Shown here: piece after piece, positions 53,409 to 63,692 of the stretch
Numbering within the stretch: the first letter of the stretch is position 1
Layout of the letters: each line of letters starts with the position of its first letter
DNA from: Mongoliitalea daihaiensis
Lineage (GTDB): Bacteria; Bacteroidota; Bacteroidia; Cytophagales; Cyclobacteriaceae
Direction of reading: 5' to 3'
Assembly: GCF_021596945.1 (NCBI RefSeq)
Contig: NZ_CP063779.1
Location: 4,128,001-4,192,000 of the forward strand
DNA: 64,000 nt
Made by a program: the position numbers and the translations under genes
The notes under the pieces: generated by a model
What the model saw: the letters and a program-made list of their open reading frames with translations, nothing else
The model's database searches: none
Told to the model about the DNA's origin: nothing

Positions 53409-55589
53409 GTGGATCAAATCGTAAAAGATAATTTAAAAAAAATATTTGGTTTCAGCCAGTTTCGGGGAAACCAAGAAGGAATTGTAGATAACATCCTGAA
53501 GAATCATAATACTTTTGTCATCATGCCTACAGGAGCTGGAAAATCCCTGTGTTACCAATTGCCCGCTGTATCTAAGGAAGGAACTGCTATTGTTATATCT
53601 CCCTTAATTGCCTTGATGAAAAATCAAGTGGATCAGCTGACAGCCTTTGGTATCAGTGCTCACTTTTTAAATTCTACGCTCAATAAATCTGAGACCAATA
53701 AGGTCAAAAAAGAAGTAATTTCGGGTAAAACAAAACTGCTATATGTAGCTCCTGAATCACTTACCAAAGAGGAAAATATTGAATTTCTAAAAGAAGCCAA
53801 TATTAGTTTTGTTGCCATTGATGAAGCACACTGTATTTCTGAATGGGGCCATGATTTTAGGCCAGAGTACAGAAAAATAAAATCCATCATTGCCCAAGTA
53901 GGAGCTAACCTCCCGATCATCGCACTTACGGCTACAGCAACCCCAAAAGTGCAACAAGACATTCAGCGAAACCTTCATATGGAAGAAGCTGATCTTTTTA
54001 AATCCTCTTTTAACAGAACCAATCTGTATTATGAAATTCGTCCCAAGCTCAAAAATGAGACGAAGAAGCAGATCATCAAGTATATCAAAACCCATAAAGG
54101 AAAATCAGGAATCATCTATTGTCTCAGTAGAAAAAAAGTTGAGGAAATAGCAGAATTACTCAAGGTTAACGGCATCAATGCTGCTCCATATCACGCAGGG
54201 CTAGATCAAAGTGTACGGATCAAAAATCAAGATGATTTCCTCAATGAAGAATTGGATGTAATTGTTGCCACCATCGCTTTTGGTATGGGTATTGACAAAC
54301 CCGATGTGCGTTATGTCATTCACTACGATGTCCCAAAATCACTTGAGGGATATTATCAGGAGACTGGTAGAGCTGGAAGAGATGGTTTAGAGGGGCATTG
54401 CCTCATGTTTTACAAATATGAGGACATCGTCAAGCTTGAAAAATTTAATAAAGACAAACCAGTCACCGAACGGGAAAATGCTAAAATTTTACTCGATGAA
54501 ATGGCTGCCTATGCAGAAAGCTCCGTTTGCCGCAGAAGAGTCCTATTACATTATTTCGGGGAAATCGTAGAAGAAGACTGCGGTTTTTGTGACAACTGTA
54601 AAAAGAGCAAAGAAAAATTTGAAGGAATTGACTATTTATTAACAGCGGTGCAGGCTGTAAAAGACATCAATGGTAGATTTAATCTCAAGCACATAGTCGA
54701 TATCATTCGAGGAGAGCATAATGATTATATGGTCAGTTATGGTCATGATCAATTAGCTGTTTTTGGAAAAGGAAAAGAGGAGGACGAGCGCTTATGGAAA
54801 TCTGTAGTCCGTCAGGCGATGTATTTCAACTTTCTAGAAAAGGATATTGAAAATTACGGATTGATTAAAATCACTGAAAAAGGGCGTCAATACTTGGATT
54901 CCCCGTATGATGTCACCTTGAGTAAAGATCATAACTACGAGGACGAGATCAACAACAGTGAATCTCTTGAAGATGTGCCTACCGCAGGAAAATCTTACGA
55001 TGAAAATCTTTTTGAATTGCTCAAGGCCGAACGGAAAAAGGTCGCTAAAGCAAAAGGACTTCCTCCTTATGTTATTTTCCAGGATCCTTCCTTGGAAGAA
55101 ATGGCTACTGTATACCCAACCACTAAAGAAGAACTTGCACAGATCAATGGTGTGGGAATGGGGAAAGTCGCTAAATTTGGAGTATCATTTCTTAAATTGA
55201 TTGAAAATTATGTAGAAGAAAATGACATCATCACAGCATCTGATGTGGTAGTCAAAACTTCTGGAAGCAGATCCAAAGTAAAAATTTCTATCATTCAACA
55301 AGTGGATAGAAAAATTGATCTTGATGAGATTGCTTCCAATTTGAATATCTCAATGACGGAGCTATTGCAAGAAATTGAGCAAATTATCTACAGTGGCACC
55401 AAATTGAATATCAATTATTACATCGAGCATATCATGGATGAAGAAAAAGAAGATATTCTTCAGGAATATTTCATGACAGCCGAATCTGACAATATACGCG
55501 TGGCACTAGAAGAATTAGAGGAAGAGGAAATTGATGAGGAAGAAATCAGAGTTTACAGAATCAAATTTATTTCTGACCACGCCAACTAA
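53409..55589 (+). CDS. recQ: ATP-dependent DNA helicase RecQ
   Basis: The 726-residue 3'-5' helicase acts in recombination and fork repair. It has Walker A MPTGAGKSLCYQ (Lys45), DEAH at 138-141, motif VI GYYQETGRAGRDG, a zinc-binding RQC region (CRRRVLLHYF and CGFCDNC), and an HRDC domain (about 535-610, LLKAERKKVAKAKGLPPYVI), with an extra acidic C-terminal helical tail. The start is GTG at 53409; the nearby ATG is out of frame. purD follows after 14 bp. Confidence 0.95.
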   Translation: MDQIVKDNLKKIFGFSQFRGNQEGIVDNILKNHNTFVIMPTGAGKSLCYQLPAVSKEGTAIVISPLIALMKNQVDQLTAFGISAHFLNSTLNKSETNKVKKEVISGKTKLLYVAPESLTKEENIEFLKEANISFVAIDEAHCISEWGHDFRPEYRKIKSIIAQVGANLPIIALTATATPKVQQDIQRNLHMEEADLFKSSFNRTNLYYEIRPKLKNETKKQIIKYIKTHKGKSGIIYCLSRKKVEEIAELLKVNGINAAPYHAGLDQSVRIKNQDDFLNEELDVIVATIAFGMGIDKPDVRYVIHYDVPKSLEGYYQETGRAGRDGLEGHCLMFYKYEDIVKLEKFNKDKPVTERENAKILLDEMAAYAESSVCRRRVLLHYFGEIVEEDCGFCDNCKKSKEKFEGIDYLLTAVQAVKDINGRFNLKHIVDIIRGEHNDYMVSYGHDQLAVFGKGKEEDERLWKSVVRQAMYFNFLEKDIENYGLIKITEKGRQYLDSPYDVTLSKDHNYEDEINNSESLEDVPTAGKSYDENLFELLKAERKKVAKAKGLPPYVIFQDPSLEEMATVYPTTKEELAQINGVGMGKVAKFGVSFLKLIENYVEENDIITASDVVVKTSGSRSKVKISIIQQVDRKIDLDEIASNLNISMTELLQEIEQIIYSGTKLNINYYIEHIMDEEKEDILQEYFMTAESDNIRVALEELEEEEIDEEEIRVYRIKFISDHAN

Positions 55590-55603
55590 ACCGAAGTTTA
55601 TTC

Positions 55604-56899
55604 ATGAATATATTGCTTTTAGGTAGCGGAGGAAGAGAACATGCCTTCGCTTGGAAAATTGCAAGCAGCCCAAGATGTGGCCACTTATATGTAGCTCCCG
55701 GAAATGCTGGAACAGCCTCCATCGCAGAAAATGTACCCATTTCAGTTACTGACTTTGAAGGAATTGCTGTATTCTGCCAAGAAAAAAGTATTGATATGGT
55801 AGTGGTTGGACCTGAGGAACCTTTGGTGAAGGGCATTGTGGATTTTTTTAAAAATCACACAAGTGTAGGTCACATTCCAGTCATAGGGCCTAGTCAAAAA
55901 GGTGCTCAATTGGAGGGGTCCAAAGATTTCTCCAAGAAATTTATGCAAAGACATGGAATTCCAACTGCTGCTTCACAGACTTTCACAAAGCAAACACTGG
56001 AAGAAGGAATTACTTACCTTCAATCCCAAAGTGTTCCTATCGTCTTAAAGGCGGATGGACTTGCAGCAGGAAAAGGTGTATTGATCTGTCAATCTCATGA
56101 GGAAGCCATTGCATCCTTGAAAGAAATGCTTCTAGATGCAAAGTTTGGAGACGCCTCTTCAAAGGTCGTAATCGAGCAGTTTTTGCAGGGTATTGAACTT
56201 TCAGTATTTGTGGCTACAGATGCTACAAGTTATCGGATTCTACCCGAAGCAAAAGATTATAAGCGTATTGGGGAACAGGATACTGGATTAAATACGGGGG
56301 GAATGGGAGCAATCAGCCCCGTTCCGTTTGCAGACCAAAGCTTTCTCAAAAAAGTTGAAGAACGTGTAGTGATCCCTACCATTAAAGGACTTGAGCAGGA
56401 AAATATCCCTTACACAGGATTTTTATTTATCGGCTTGATGAACATGAATGGTGATCCATACGTGATCGAATATAATGTTCGCATGGGTGATCCGGAAACA
56501 GAAGCAGTCCTTCCCCGAATAAAAAGTGACTTTGTAGATCTTTTATTTTCAATGGGCACCTTGCATTTGGATGAATATCAGTTGGAAATATCCACTGAGA
56601 CTGCCGCAACTGTAGTGATGGTCGCAGGAGGCTACCCAGGTTCTTACGATAAAGGACTGGAGATATCCGGATTAAATGAAGTGAAAAGCTTGGAACAATC
56701 CATCGTATTTCATTCGGGAACAAGTGAAGGTAAGGAAGGAGAAATTCTAACCAATGGCGGAAGAGTTTTGGCAGTAACGGGATTAGGTAATACCTTAGAC
56801 CAAGCATTAGAACGAGCCTATCAATCGGTCAATGGTATTGACTGGAAGGATCAGTATCACAGAAAAGATATTGGACAAGATTTAAAAAGTTATTTATAA
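55604..56899 (+). CDS. purD: Phosphoribosylamine-glycine ligase
   Basis: The 431-residue ATP-grasp enzyme makes glycinamide ribonucleotide in purine synthesis. Marks are LLLGSGGREHAFAWK, VLKADGLAAGKGV, VVIEQFLQGIELS and EYNVRMGDPETEAVLPR. Length and domain order are normal. It lies 14 bp after recQ; ricT follows after 43 bp. Confidence 0.96.
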   Translation: MNILLLGSGGREHAFAWKIASSPRCGHLYVAPGNAGTASIAENVPISVTDFEGIAVFCQEKSIDMVVVGPEEPLVKGIVDFFKNHTSVGHIPVIGPSQKGAQLEGSKDFSKKFMQRHGIPTAASQTFTKQTLEEGITYLQSQSVPIVLKADGLAAGKGVLICQSHEEAIASLKEMLLDAKFGDASSKVVIEQFLQGIELSVFVATDATSYRILPEAKDYKRIGEQDTGLNTGGMGAISPVPFADQSFLKKVEERVVIPTIKGLEQENIPYTGFLFIGLMNMNGDPYVIEYNVRMGDPETEAVLPRIKSDFVDLLFSMGTLHLDEYQLEISTETAATVVMVAGGYPGSYDKGLEISGLNEVKSLEQSIVFHSGTSEGKEGEILTNGGRVLAVTGLGNTLDQALERAYQSVNGIDWKDQYHRKDIGQDLKSYL

Positions 56900-56942
56900 C
56901 CAATTTCACGAGGAGTATTGACTCCCTTAGTATAAAACGAGT

Positions 56943-58376
56943 ATGGCAGGATGTAGTAGCTGCTCAACCGGAACCTCCAGTGCGGGAGGGTGCCAAAATA
57001 ACGGTAGTTGCGGTACGAGCGATTGTAATAAAATGAATTCTTTTGATTGGCTTTCCCATATGGGAATACCAACTGTAGATAAATTTGATATTGTAGAGGT
57101 TAAATTTAAAGGTGGTAGAAAAGAATATTACCGCAATGTCAACCTCTTACATTTGACCACAGGTGATGCAGTAGTTGTAGATGTATCGAGTGGATACCAT
57201 ATAGGGTGGGTTTCCTTACAAGGTGAACTTGTCCGACTTCAGATGCAAAAAAGGAAAATCAGGGATGATGATAACATCACAAAGATTTATAGAATAGCCT
57301 CCCAAAAAGACTTGGACAAATGGGAAGATACTAAAAACAGAGAAATCCCAACCCTATACCGCACCAAGCAAATTATTGATGAATTGGGACTGAAAATGAA
57401 GCTTTCTGATGTGGAGTTTCAGGCAGACAATACGAAGGCAACCTTTTATTATTCAGCAGACGATCGCGTAGATTTCAGGGAACTGATCAAGCTTTTGGCC
57501 TCGGAATTTAAGGTCAGGGTAGAAATGCGTCAGATCAGTTTACGTCAGGAAGCAGGCAGATTAGGGGGTATTGGAATTTGCGGCAGGGAATTATGCTGCT
57601 CTACCTGGATTCACGATTTCAAAAGTGTGAGCACAGCAGCTGCACGTTATCAGAATCTTTCCCTCAACCCTACCAAGTTATCCGGCCAATGTGGAAGATT
57701 GAAGTGCTGTCTTAACTATGAATTGGACACCTATATGTCCGCATTGGAAGATATCCCTTCGGTAGAGAAACCTCTGAAAACAGAAGCTGGGATTGCTAAA
57801 CTCCAGAAGACAGATATTTTCCGGAAACTGATGTGGTTTAGCTACAATGATGATAATAATTGGCATTCCATTGCCTGTGACCGCGTACGCGAAATCCAAG
57901 AGATGAATGCCAATGGAGAAACTCCCTTCAATTTACAGACTGACCATGCGAAGGAATTGGAAGAACAAATCCAAAAGTCTACCATGGAATTGGAACGCTT
58001 AGATAAGAAATTCAGCACTGCTCCTAAACGCAAGAAAAAACGTAAAAAGAAAGGCCCCGAAGGAAGAGAAACTTCAAATCCAGCTCCTCAGTCTCAAGAA
58101 ACCAGAAAACCAACAGCGACAGGTAATCAAGAAAGGGAGAATCAGCCAAAAAGAGAAAATACAGGAACTAGAGAACCAAGACAAGGAAAACCAAGAAGAA
58201 ACCCTAGGAATAGAGGAACTAGGGATGATCAAAAGCCAGGCTCAGCCGCAGCCCCAAATCAGGCTACTTCCAATCAACCATCTAAACCGAAGGCTGCTGA
58301 TGGTCAACCTCAAAAAAACCAGAGTAAACGAAGATTTCCACCAAGAAAAAAAGGAGATCAAAATGGTGGCGAATAA
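56943..58376 (+). CDS. ricT: PSP1-domain Fe-S-associated protein RicT with basic tail
   Basis: The 477-residue protein has a Cys-rich N-terminus (Cys4, 7, 17, 23, 28), a PSP1 domain (about 45-275) with the cysteine pairs GICGRELCC and GQCGRLKCCLNYE, and a long low-complexity tail rich in Lys, Arg, Asn, Pro and Gln (about 355-477, KRKKKRKKKG). In Bacillus, RicT joins an Fe-S-containing complex that promotes mRNA maturation. The tail and N-terminal cysteines are additions. It overlaps gldH by 14 bp, a pairing typical of gliding Bacteroidota. Confidence 0.9.
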   Translation: MAGCSSCSTGTSSAGGCQNNGSCGTSDCNKMNSFDWLSHMGIPTVDKFDIVEVKFKGGRKEYYRNVNLLHLTTGDAVVVDVSSGYHIGWVSLQGELVRLQMQKRKIRDDDNITKIYRIASQKDLDKWEDTKNREIPTLYRTKQIIDELGLKMKLSDVEFQADNTKATFYYSADDRVDFRELIKLLASEFKVRVEMRQISLRQEAGRLGGIGICGRELCCSTWIHDFKSVSTAAARYQNLSLNPTKLSGQCGRLKCCLNYELDTYMSALEDIPSVEKPLKTEAGIAKLQKTDIFRKLMWFSYNDDNNWHSIACDRVREIQEMNANGETPFNLQTDHAKELEEQIQKSTMELERLDKKFSTAPKRKKKRKKKGPEGRETSNPAPQSQETRKPTATGNQERENQPKRENTGTREPRQGKPRRNPRNRGTRDDQKPGSAAAPNQATSNQPSKPKAADGQPQKNQSKRRFPPRKKGDQNGGE

Positions 58377-58839
58377 AATAACTCTCAAATTTGCATTAGC
58401 CTACATCTTGATCCTAGGATTAAGTTCCTGCGGAAGTGAACGGCTGTTTGAAGCCTATCAAGGCATGCCAACCCTTCAATGGGAAGAACTGGATACTGTC
58501 AGGTTTGAGCTAAATCCAACCACCCAAAATGGAGAAATGTTGATTGCGGTCAAATATACGGATGCATACGATTTTCGAAATCTGTATGTCAGGTATATAT
58601 TAAAAGACAGCACAGCACAAGTGCTTGAAAATACGTTGGTTAATATCCCTTTATTTGAAAGAATTTCTGGGAAACCTCTTGGTAAAGGTTTTGGAGATAC
58701 GTTCACCAAATACGACACCTTACCTTTACAAGTAACTACAGGAATTACTTCTGTTGAGTTAATTCAATACATGCGTATGGAATCATTGAATGGAATAGAG
58801 GCTATTGGTTTAAAAGTGGTTACCCCTCCCCTTCCTTAG
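58363..58839 (+). CDS. gldH: Gliding motility lipoprotein GldH
   Basis: The 158-residue lipoprotein (ATG 58363, overlapping ricT by 14 bp) has the signal ALAYILILGLSSC and the GldH body with LEELDTVRF-like and IPLFERISGKPLGKGFGD motifs. GldH is needed for gliding in Flavobacterium. A longer open frame from 58225 lies inside ricT and is not used. Its 3' end overlaps the convergent helicase gene by 20 bp. Confidence 0.9.
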   Translation: MVANKITLKFALAYILILGLSSCGSERLFEAYQGMPTLQWEELDTVRFELNPTTQNGEMLIAVKYTDAYDFRNLYVRYILKDSTAQVLENTLVNIPLFERISGKPLGKGFGDTFTKYDTLPLQVTTGITSVELIQYMRMESLNGIEAIGLKVVTPPLP

Positions 58840-61800
58840 CTTTATTCATCCAAAAATCTCTAGTGTAATGAAAAGAATAAGGCCATCCCTTGGAACGCAA
58901 AGCCAAGGGATGGTATACAAAAGGCTCTTTGCTAGATCCGCTTCCATACAAGCGTTCATCATCCGTCAACAAAGCCTGAATAACCGTTGAATCATGCTTT
59001 TCGACAAGGTCTAGCCAGGAAGAATCATCAAAACGATGATAACCTGACCTAAGCTGCAAGTGGTAATGCAACTGCCAGAATGAATTAAACCCTCTGACCT
59101 TCGGCCTTTTCCGATCAATGGGTAATCCATCATTTTGTTCCTCAATAAATTGTATGTACCTTTTCAAGAGTGCTATCCCTTGATTTTCCAGTTGTTTTTT
59201 AGAGAAATCTGTGCTTCGAATGCTACTTACCAAATGCATTTGTTTTCTAGCGCGACTAATGGCAACATTTAGGCGTTGCCTTCCTCCTTGCTTGGAAAGC
59301 AGACCAAAATTAGCAATCAATTTTCCTTGTGGATTTCGGGCATAGCCCAAGGCTAAAATCACATAGTCATACTCATCTCCTTGCACATGTTCAATGGTTT
59401 TGACCACCACCTGAGCTAAGGAAACCCTTTCTGCTTTGAAGAGCAATTCTTCCACTAATTCTAGTTGATACACATTGAATACGATAATTCCGATGCTTCC
59501 AGAATCACCTTCTTTTTGTTGAATTTCCTGAAGTAAATTTACGACCTTCTCAGCCTCTGCATGATTGGTTTGTTTTTGCCACACTCCATCTACATGGTGG
59601 TGATAAATAACCTGCGATGGATAATTGACCGATGCAAGGGTTGGAAGCATTTCCAACTTATTGTCGTAAAAATGCTGATTGGAAAAGTGTATCAGCGGTA
59701 AATGTTCACTTCGATAGTGTCCCTGAAGCCAGTATTTCTCAAAGTACAGGCTTACCAAATCCAATAAGGACTCCACTTCCAAGGCTATTTCCTCCTCTTC
59801 TACCGTCAACCGTGCTTGGTACAAATCAGTAGGCCTTAGCTGCTGACTGTCTCCCGCTACTACAACCTGTTTACCGCGAAGCATAGCGGGAATACCTTTT
59901 TCAGCAAAACACTGAGAGGCCTCATCAAAAATCACCAAATCAAAATAATCATGACAAGGGAAAATCGCAGAAACTGTCTCTGGAGAGGCCAACCAACAAG
60001 GGACCAAGCGAAAAATCTCTGACTCAAAACTATCGATTACTTGCTTGATGGGCCAGATCCTTTTTTGCTTGCTGACCTGATGTTTCAAATCCCGGTAGGT
60101 CAACAGATTGCCCAATCGATTAAACTCAAGTCCTTGATAGATCTGTTCTTTTAATCGGACCTGTGCAATGGAAGATGCTAAAGTCCATTTTGCCACAACA
60201 GCTTCCATCAATTCCTCTTGTTTATGATGCATTTGGGGAGTAGCCGAAGTTTGCAATACAGGATACTTTTGCTCAATGTGCTCTATCCATGCCAGTTTCC
60301 ACCCATTCAAAAAGGCTTCTTGCAAGTCTTCCAAGGATTGCTCTCCGTAAGTATCCTGCATCAACTCCATCAATTGGATCTCATCAGAATCCAACGTATG
60401 CAGCAACTTATCAAAACTGATCAGTTCATCAAAAATCAAGGGCAATTCCTCCGCCACTTGAAGCAATCCTTCCCCGATGGGGTAATCCATTAAATGATTG
60501 ATTTGAACAGTGCTGAAGTAATGTTTCCAAGATTGGAGTTTATGCTCCAAGGAATCAAATTCCCGCATAAGGGATTGAATAACCGAAGGCAAAGTTTTTT
60601 CCTTACCGGCCAGTGATTGGATGAAGAGACCTAATTCCCCCATTTGCTCCAACTGTATCTTGCCTTTCAAAGCTTGGACAGTCAAACTTGCAAAGTGGTT
60701 GAATTCGGCAAAATCAAAGGGCTTGTCAGGAAGCAGCAACCATGCTTTGCCGGACAGTAAGGTAAACTGATGATTGAGGTTGAGTCGGTTTTCAAGTCTT
60801 TTGATCAGTGTTGCCACACCTTGCTCATTGACAGGAAGCTGATTTACCTCCATCAGCATTACAATTTTTTTGTACTTCTTTTGATTCCAAGGTAGTTTAT
60901 GTGAGGTCCACCAGGCTTGGGTGGTATTGGCAAAATCTAATGCTAAGTGCATCAATTCCGGTAATTCTTCGTCTGTCACTGCCCATTCTATACCTTCATC
61001 ACTGAATAAGCCTTTGACAATATCGAATTTTTGCTCCAACCATGGGAAATCAATTTCATCAGAATTGACATCCTTGAAAGCATGCAAGAATGAATCTATT
61101 CCCTCATGATTCAAATACTTACTCACTAGTTGCATGGCCTCTTTTTGGTGGACCAATCCAAATAAATGGGTAATCCGAAAAATAGGGGAATAGCTAAATA
61201 AATCTTGAAAATCAAGTTTTGTCTGACGTATTTCCTTCAAAGCCTCTTGCATGCGCTGCTGCACTAATACAGAAAAACTAGAAAAATCCACCCGATGCAA
61301 CCAAAAAGAATCCGTCTTCGCAAACTTTTGAGAAAAGTACCAATACTGCTTAAAGTCCCGTTGAAACCCATCTAATCTGGCATATTCAATCTTTCGGAAA
61401 TGATTGGTCAGTGGAATATAGGGGCGATTCAAAGAAGATGATAGATAGAGTTCCTTAATAGGAAGCCCACACTCTTCGGTATTAAAAAGTGCCTTTTTGT
61501 AGGACTCAAAAAACTCATTCAAGACATCGATTTTTCTGCAAATCTGTGCATAATTCCGCTCGAGTTGAATCGCATCTAAACTACTGTTTTGTTTTTTGAA
61601 CTCCTCGAGTTTTTCGACCTGTTGAAGGAGTTGTTGAAAGAGTTGTTTTCGATCTGTTCGGTAATCGTGGACCAAAGCTAGAAATTCTCCAAATCCTTTT
61701 GCTGCCAGGCGCTGTGCTACTACATCCAAGGCAGTGCGCTTTTGGGAGACTATCAAGACACGCTTTCCCCTTGCCATAAAATCCATGGCGAGATTACTGA

Positions 61801-62761
61801 TCAATTGAGATTTCCCAGATCCCGGAGGTCCTTCTACCACACAACTTCTCCCCTGCCTCACTGCTTGAATGACCTTTTCCTGAGATCCATCTAATGGGAA
61901 TATGGTATATAGATTCTCTTCCCGAGGCGCCGTTGCATGCTTTGGAGGAAAAAATCGATTGGAAAAAAAATCATCCAAAGTCCCCTCTTGCTGCTCCTGC
62001 ATCAACTGCTGATAGTCTGCGAGCATGGCACTTGTTTTGGTTTGAAACTGTGACAATACCGCATAGGGCTTGATACTCAGTTTACCCAATTGTAAACGTT
62101 CCTGATCTAAGAACTTCCCCGAAGTAGGAAAGGAATGTATATTTTGTTCGTAAATAGTATTCGTGAAGTTTATCTCTACTCTATCTTTCAGGACTGCATA
62201 CAGTTGATTGATAAATTCTTGAAGGTCAGTGTAGGATTCCGGGAGCTCAAGCTGCTTGATCCAGTCTAAATTCAACACTAATCCAGAAGCTTGCTGATAA
62301 GCTAAAAAAAAGGAAGTGTTGAGCATTAGTTCAGCATCCCCTGTCACATTCAAGACCCAGCGTTTGTTTTCAGAATTCAATTCTACCGGAAGCAATAACA
62401 AAGGAGCCCTTACCAACTGACCGTTCAGCAATTTGCCTTCTACATAGGGCCAAGCGAGGTATAAGCTTTTTTCTCCGCTTTCTTTTTCGGTAAAAGCAGC
62501 TGCTTGAGCCAAGCGTTTTAATTTCAATGACTGCTGATTACCAGTCTGATTTCGGGTATCCAACTGTTTGACAAGTGCCACTTTCTTTCGTTTTCCCAAC
62601 AATTGGGATACGATAGCAAAGGATGATTCCCCATCTAAAAAATCTAAGGCATGAACATCTACCTGTTGATTCTCCAGCAGTTGGGATTGATAAATCAATC
62701 TGTTTCGGCTGGAAAGGTCCAACAAACGATCCGCATATACCTGAAAAATCTCTTGTAGCAT
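58820..62761 (-). CDS. Large SF1 helicase with N-terminal DUF4011 (AAA/DNA2-like)
   Basis: The 1,313-residue protein begins with the DUF4011 hallmark LLDLSSRNRLIY (13-24), then a P-loop GPPGSGKS (311-318, Lys317), a long helical insertion (about 380-920), the Walker B block VIFDEASQCFAEKG, motif III VVAGDSQQLRPTD, and the C-terminal SF1 motifs HYRSEHLPLIHF, VQGDEYDYVILALGYA and NVAISRARKQMHLV. This is the Upf1/DNA2-like SF1 layout. Related DUF4011 helicases occur in anti-phage loci, but here no nuclease partner gene is beside it. It starts 5 bp after the SDR stop, so they form an operon. Confidence 0.87.
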   Translation of the reverse strand: MLQEIFQVYADRLLDLSSRNRLIYQSQLLENQQVDVHALDFLDGESSFAIVSQLLGKRKKVALVKQLDTRNQTGNQQSLKLKRLAQAAAFTEKESGEKSLYLAWPYVEGKLLNGQLVRAPLLLLPVELNSENKRWVLNVTGDAELMLNTSFFLAYQQASGLVLNLDWIKQLELPESYTDLQEFINQLYAVLKDRVEINFTNTIYEQNIHSFPTSGKFLDQERLQLGKLSIKPYAVLSQFQTKTSAMLADYQQLMQEQQEGTLDDFFSNRFFPPKHATAPREENLYTIFPLDGSQEKVIQAVRQGRSCVVEGPPGSGKSQLISNLAMDFMARGKRVLIVSQKRTALDVVAQRLAAKGFGEFLALVHDYRTDRKQLFQQLLQQVEKLEEFKKQNSSLDAIQLERNYAQICRKIDVLNEFFESYKKALFNTEECGLPIKELYLSSSLNRPYIPLTNHFRKIEYARLDGFQRDFKQYWYFSQKFAKTDSFWLHRVDFSSFSVLVQQRMQEALKEIRQTKLDFQDLFSYSPIFRITHLFGLVHQKEAMQLVSKYLNHEGIDSFLHAFKDVNSDEIDFPWLEQKFDIVKGLFSDEGIEWAVTDEELPELMHLALDFANTTQAWWTSHKLPWNQKKYKKIVMLMEVNQLPVNEQGVATLIKRLENRLNLNHQFTLLSGKAWLLLPDKPFDFAEFNHFASLTVQALKGKIQLEQMGELGLFIQSLAGKEKTLPSVIQSLMREFDSLEHKLQSWKHYFSTVQINHLMDYPIGEGLLQVAEELPLIFDELISFDKLLHTLDSDEIQLMELMQDTYGEQSLEDLQEAFLNGWKLAWIEHIEQKYPVLQTSATPQMHHKQEELMEAVVAKWTLASSIAQVRLKEQIYQGLEFNRLGNLLTYRDLKHQVSKQKRIWPIKQVIDSFESEIFRLVPCWLASPETVSAIFPCHDYFDLVIFDEASQCFAEKGIPAMLRGKQVVVAGDSQQLRPTDLYQARLTVEEEEIALEVESLLDLVSLYFEKYWLQGHYRSEHLPLIHFSNQHFYDNKLEMLPTLASVNYPSQVIYHHHVDGVWQKQTNHAEAEKVVNLLQEIQQKEGDSGSIGIIVFNVYQLELVEELLFKAERVSLAQVVVKTIEHVQGDEYDYVILALGYARNPQGKLIANFGLLSKQGGRQRLNVAISRARKQMHLVSSIRSTDFSKKQLENQGIALLKRYIQFIEEQNDGLPIDRKRPKVRGFNSFWQLHYHLQLRSGYHRFDDSSWLDLVEKHDSTVIQALLTDDERLYGSGSSKEPFVYHPLALRSKGWPYSFHYTRDFWMNKAKEGEG

Positions 62762-62766
62762 ACCTG

Positions 62767-63579
62767 CTATTGAAAGGGAGAATCTTTCTCCTTAGCCATT
62801 TTATTATACACGATTCCATCCATGATTCCAGGAATCCATTTGTTTAAAAATACAGCTAATTTTCCTTCTCCCGTTAAAACCAAGTCTCTTTTTTTGCGGA
62901 TAGTGGCCTTGAATATCGCATCCGCTACTTCCTCAGAAGTCATCATACTGCCTTCATCTCGTGGAGACTCCCCTTGCACAGACCCGTCCGCTGTCAAGGC
63001 GTTATTACGGATATTGGACGCTGTAAATCCAGGACAAGCAACTAATACATGGACTCCTTTTTTCATTACTTCGGTACGCAGAGATTCAAAAAACCCATTC
63101 ATTGCATACTTACTAGCAGTATATGCTGTTCGGGCAGGTGTTCCTCGGTAGCCATTGATAGAAGAAATTCCTATGATACTTCCCTTGTTCTTCAGAATTT
63201 CCGGTAAGCAGTATTTGGTAGCATACACTGTCCCCCAAAAATTCGTATCCATGACTTTTTCAAAAACCTCTAAGTCCATTTCCTCAAATAAAGCCCGCAT
63301 AGAAATACCCGCATTGGCAATCAACACATCGATTCTTCCAAATGCTTGCATGGCTTCCTGCACCATTCGTTGATTATCGGTTTTGCTGCCGGCATCTGCT
63401 AAGACTGCCGCTACCTGTATGCCCTTCCCTTTCAATTTACTAAGAGTCGCATCTAATTTTTCTTGTGAACGGCCTGTTATGACTACGTTTGCACCTGCTA
63501 GACCAAACCTAGTGGCGCAGGCTTCCCCTATCCCTGAAGTAGCACCGGTCACTAAGACTACTCGATTATTCCACTGCAT
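62767..63579 (-). CDS. Short-chain dehydrogenase/reductase
   Basis: The 270-residue oxidoreductase has the Rossmann motif VLVTGATSGIGEA (8-20), IANAGIS, and the catalytic YTASK with an upstream Ser (GISSINGY). It probably reduces or oxidises a ketone or alcohol using NADP(H). The last part (GKLAVFLNKWIPGIMDG) includes a weak hydrophobic stretch. It is the first gene of a unit with the DUF4011 helicase (5-bp gap). Substrate unknown. Confidence 0.9.
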   Translation of the reverse strand: MQWNNRVVLVTGATSGIGEACATRFGLAGANVVITGRSQEKLDATLSKLKGKGIQVAAVLADAGSKTDNQRMVQEAMQAFGRIDVLIANAGISMRALFEEMDLEVFEKVMDTNFWGTVYATKYCLPEILKNKGSIIGISSINGYRGTPARTAYTASKYAMNGFFESLRTEVMKKGVHVLVACPGFTASNIRNNALTADGSVQGESPRDEGSMMTSEEVADAIFKATIRKKRDLVLTGEGKLAVFLNKWIPGIMDGIVYNKMAKEKDSPFQ

Positions 63580-63679
63580 ATGATGTGATTAAGATTCAAA
63601 GATAAAAAAACTACTGTGTCTAAGCCACTAAATCTTTTAACCAACCCTGAAAGGATAAGGTTAGCGCAGATTTTTTGAT

Positions 63680-63687
63680 TAATTTTG
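63680..63687 (+). promoter_or_regulatory. Candidate -7 promoter element for rlmD
   Basis: TAATTTTG matches TAnnTTTG exactly. It lies only 5 bp before the ATG at 63693, so the message would be almost leaderless, or translation starts at the ATG at 63705 instead. Confidence 0.5.
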
Positions 63688-63692
63688 CGGCC

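Noticed and set aside
58225-58362. Upstream extension of gldH within ricT
   Set aside because: The GldH lipoprotein signal begins at the ATG at 58363; the extension reads the low-complexity ricT tail in another frame.
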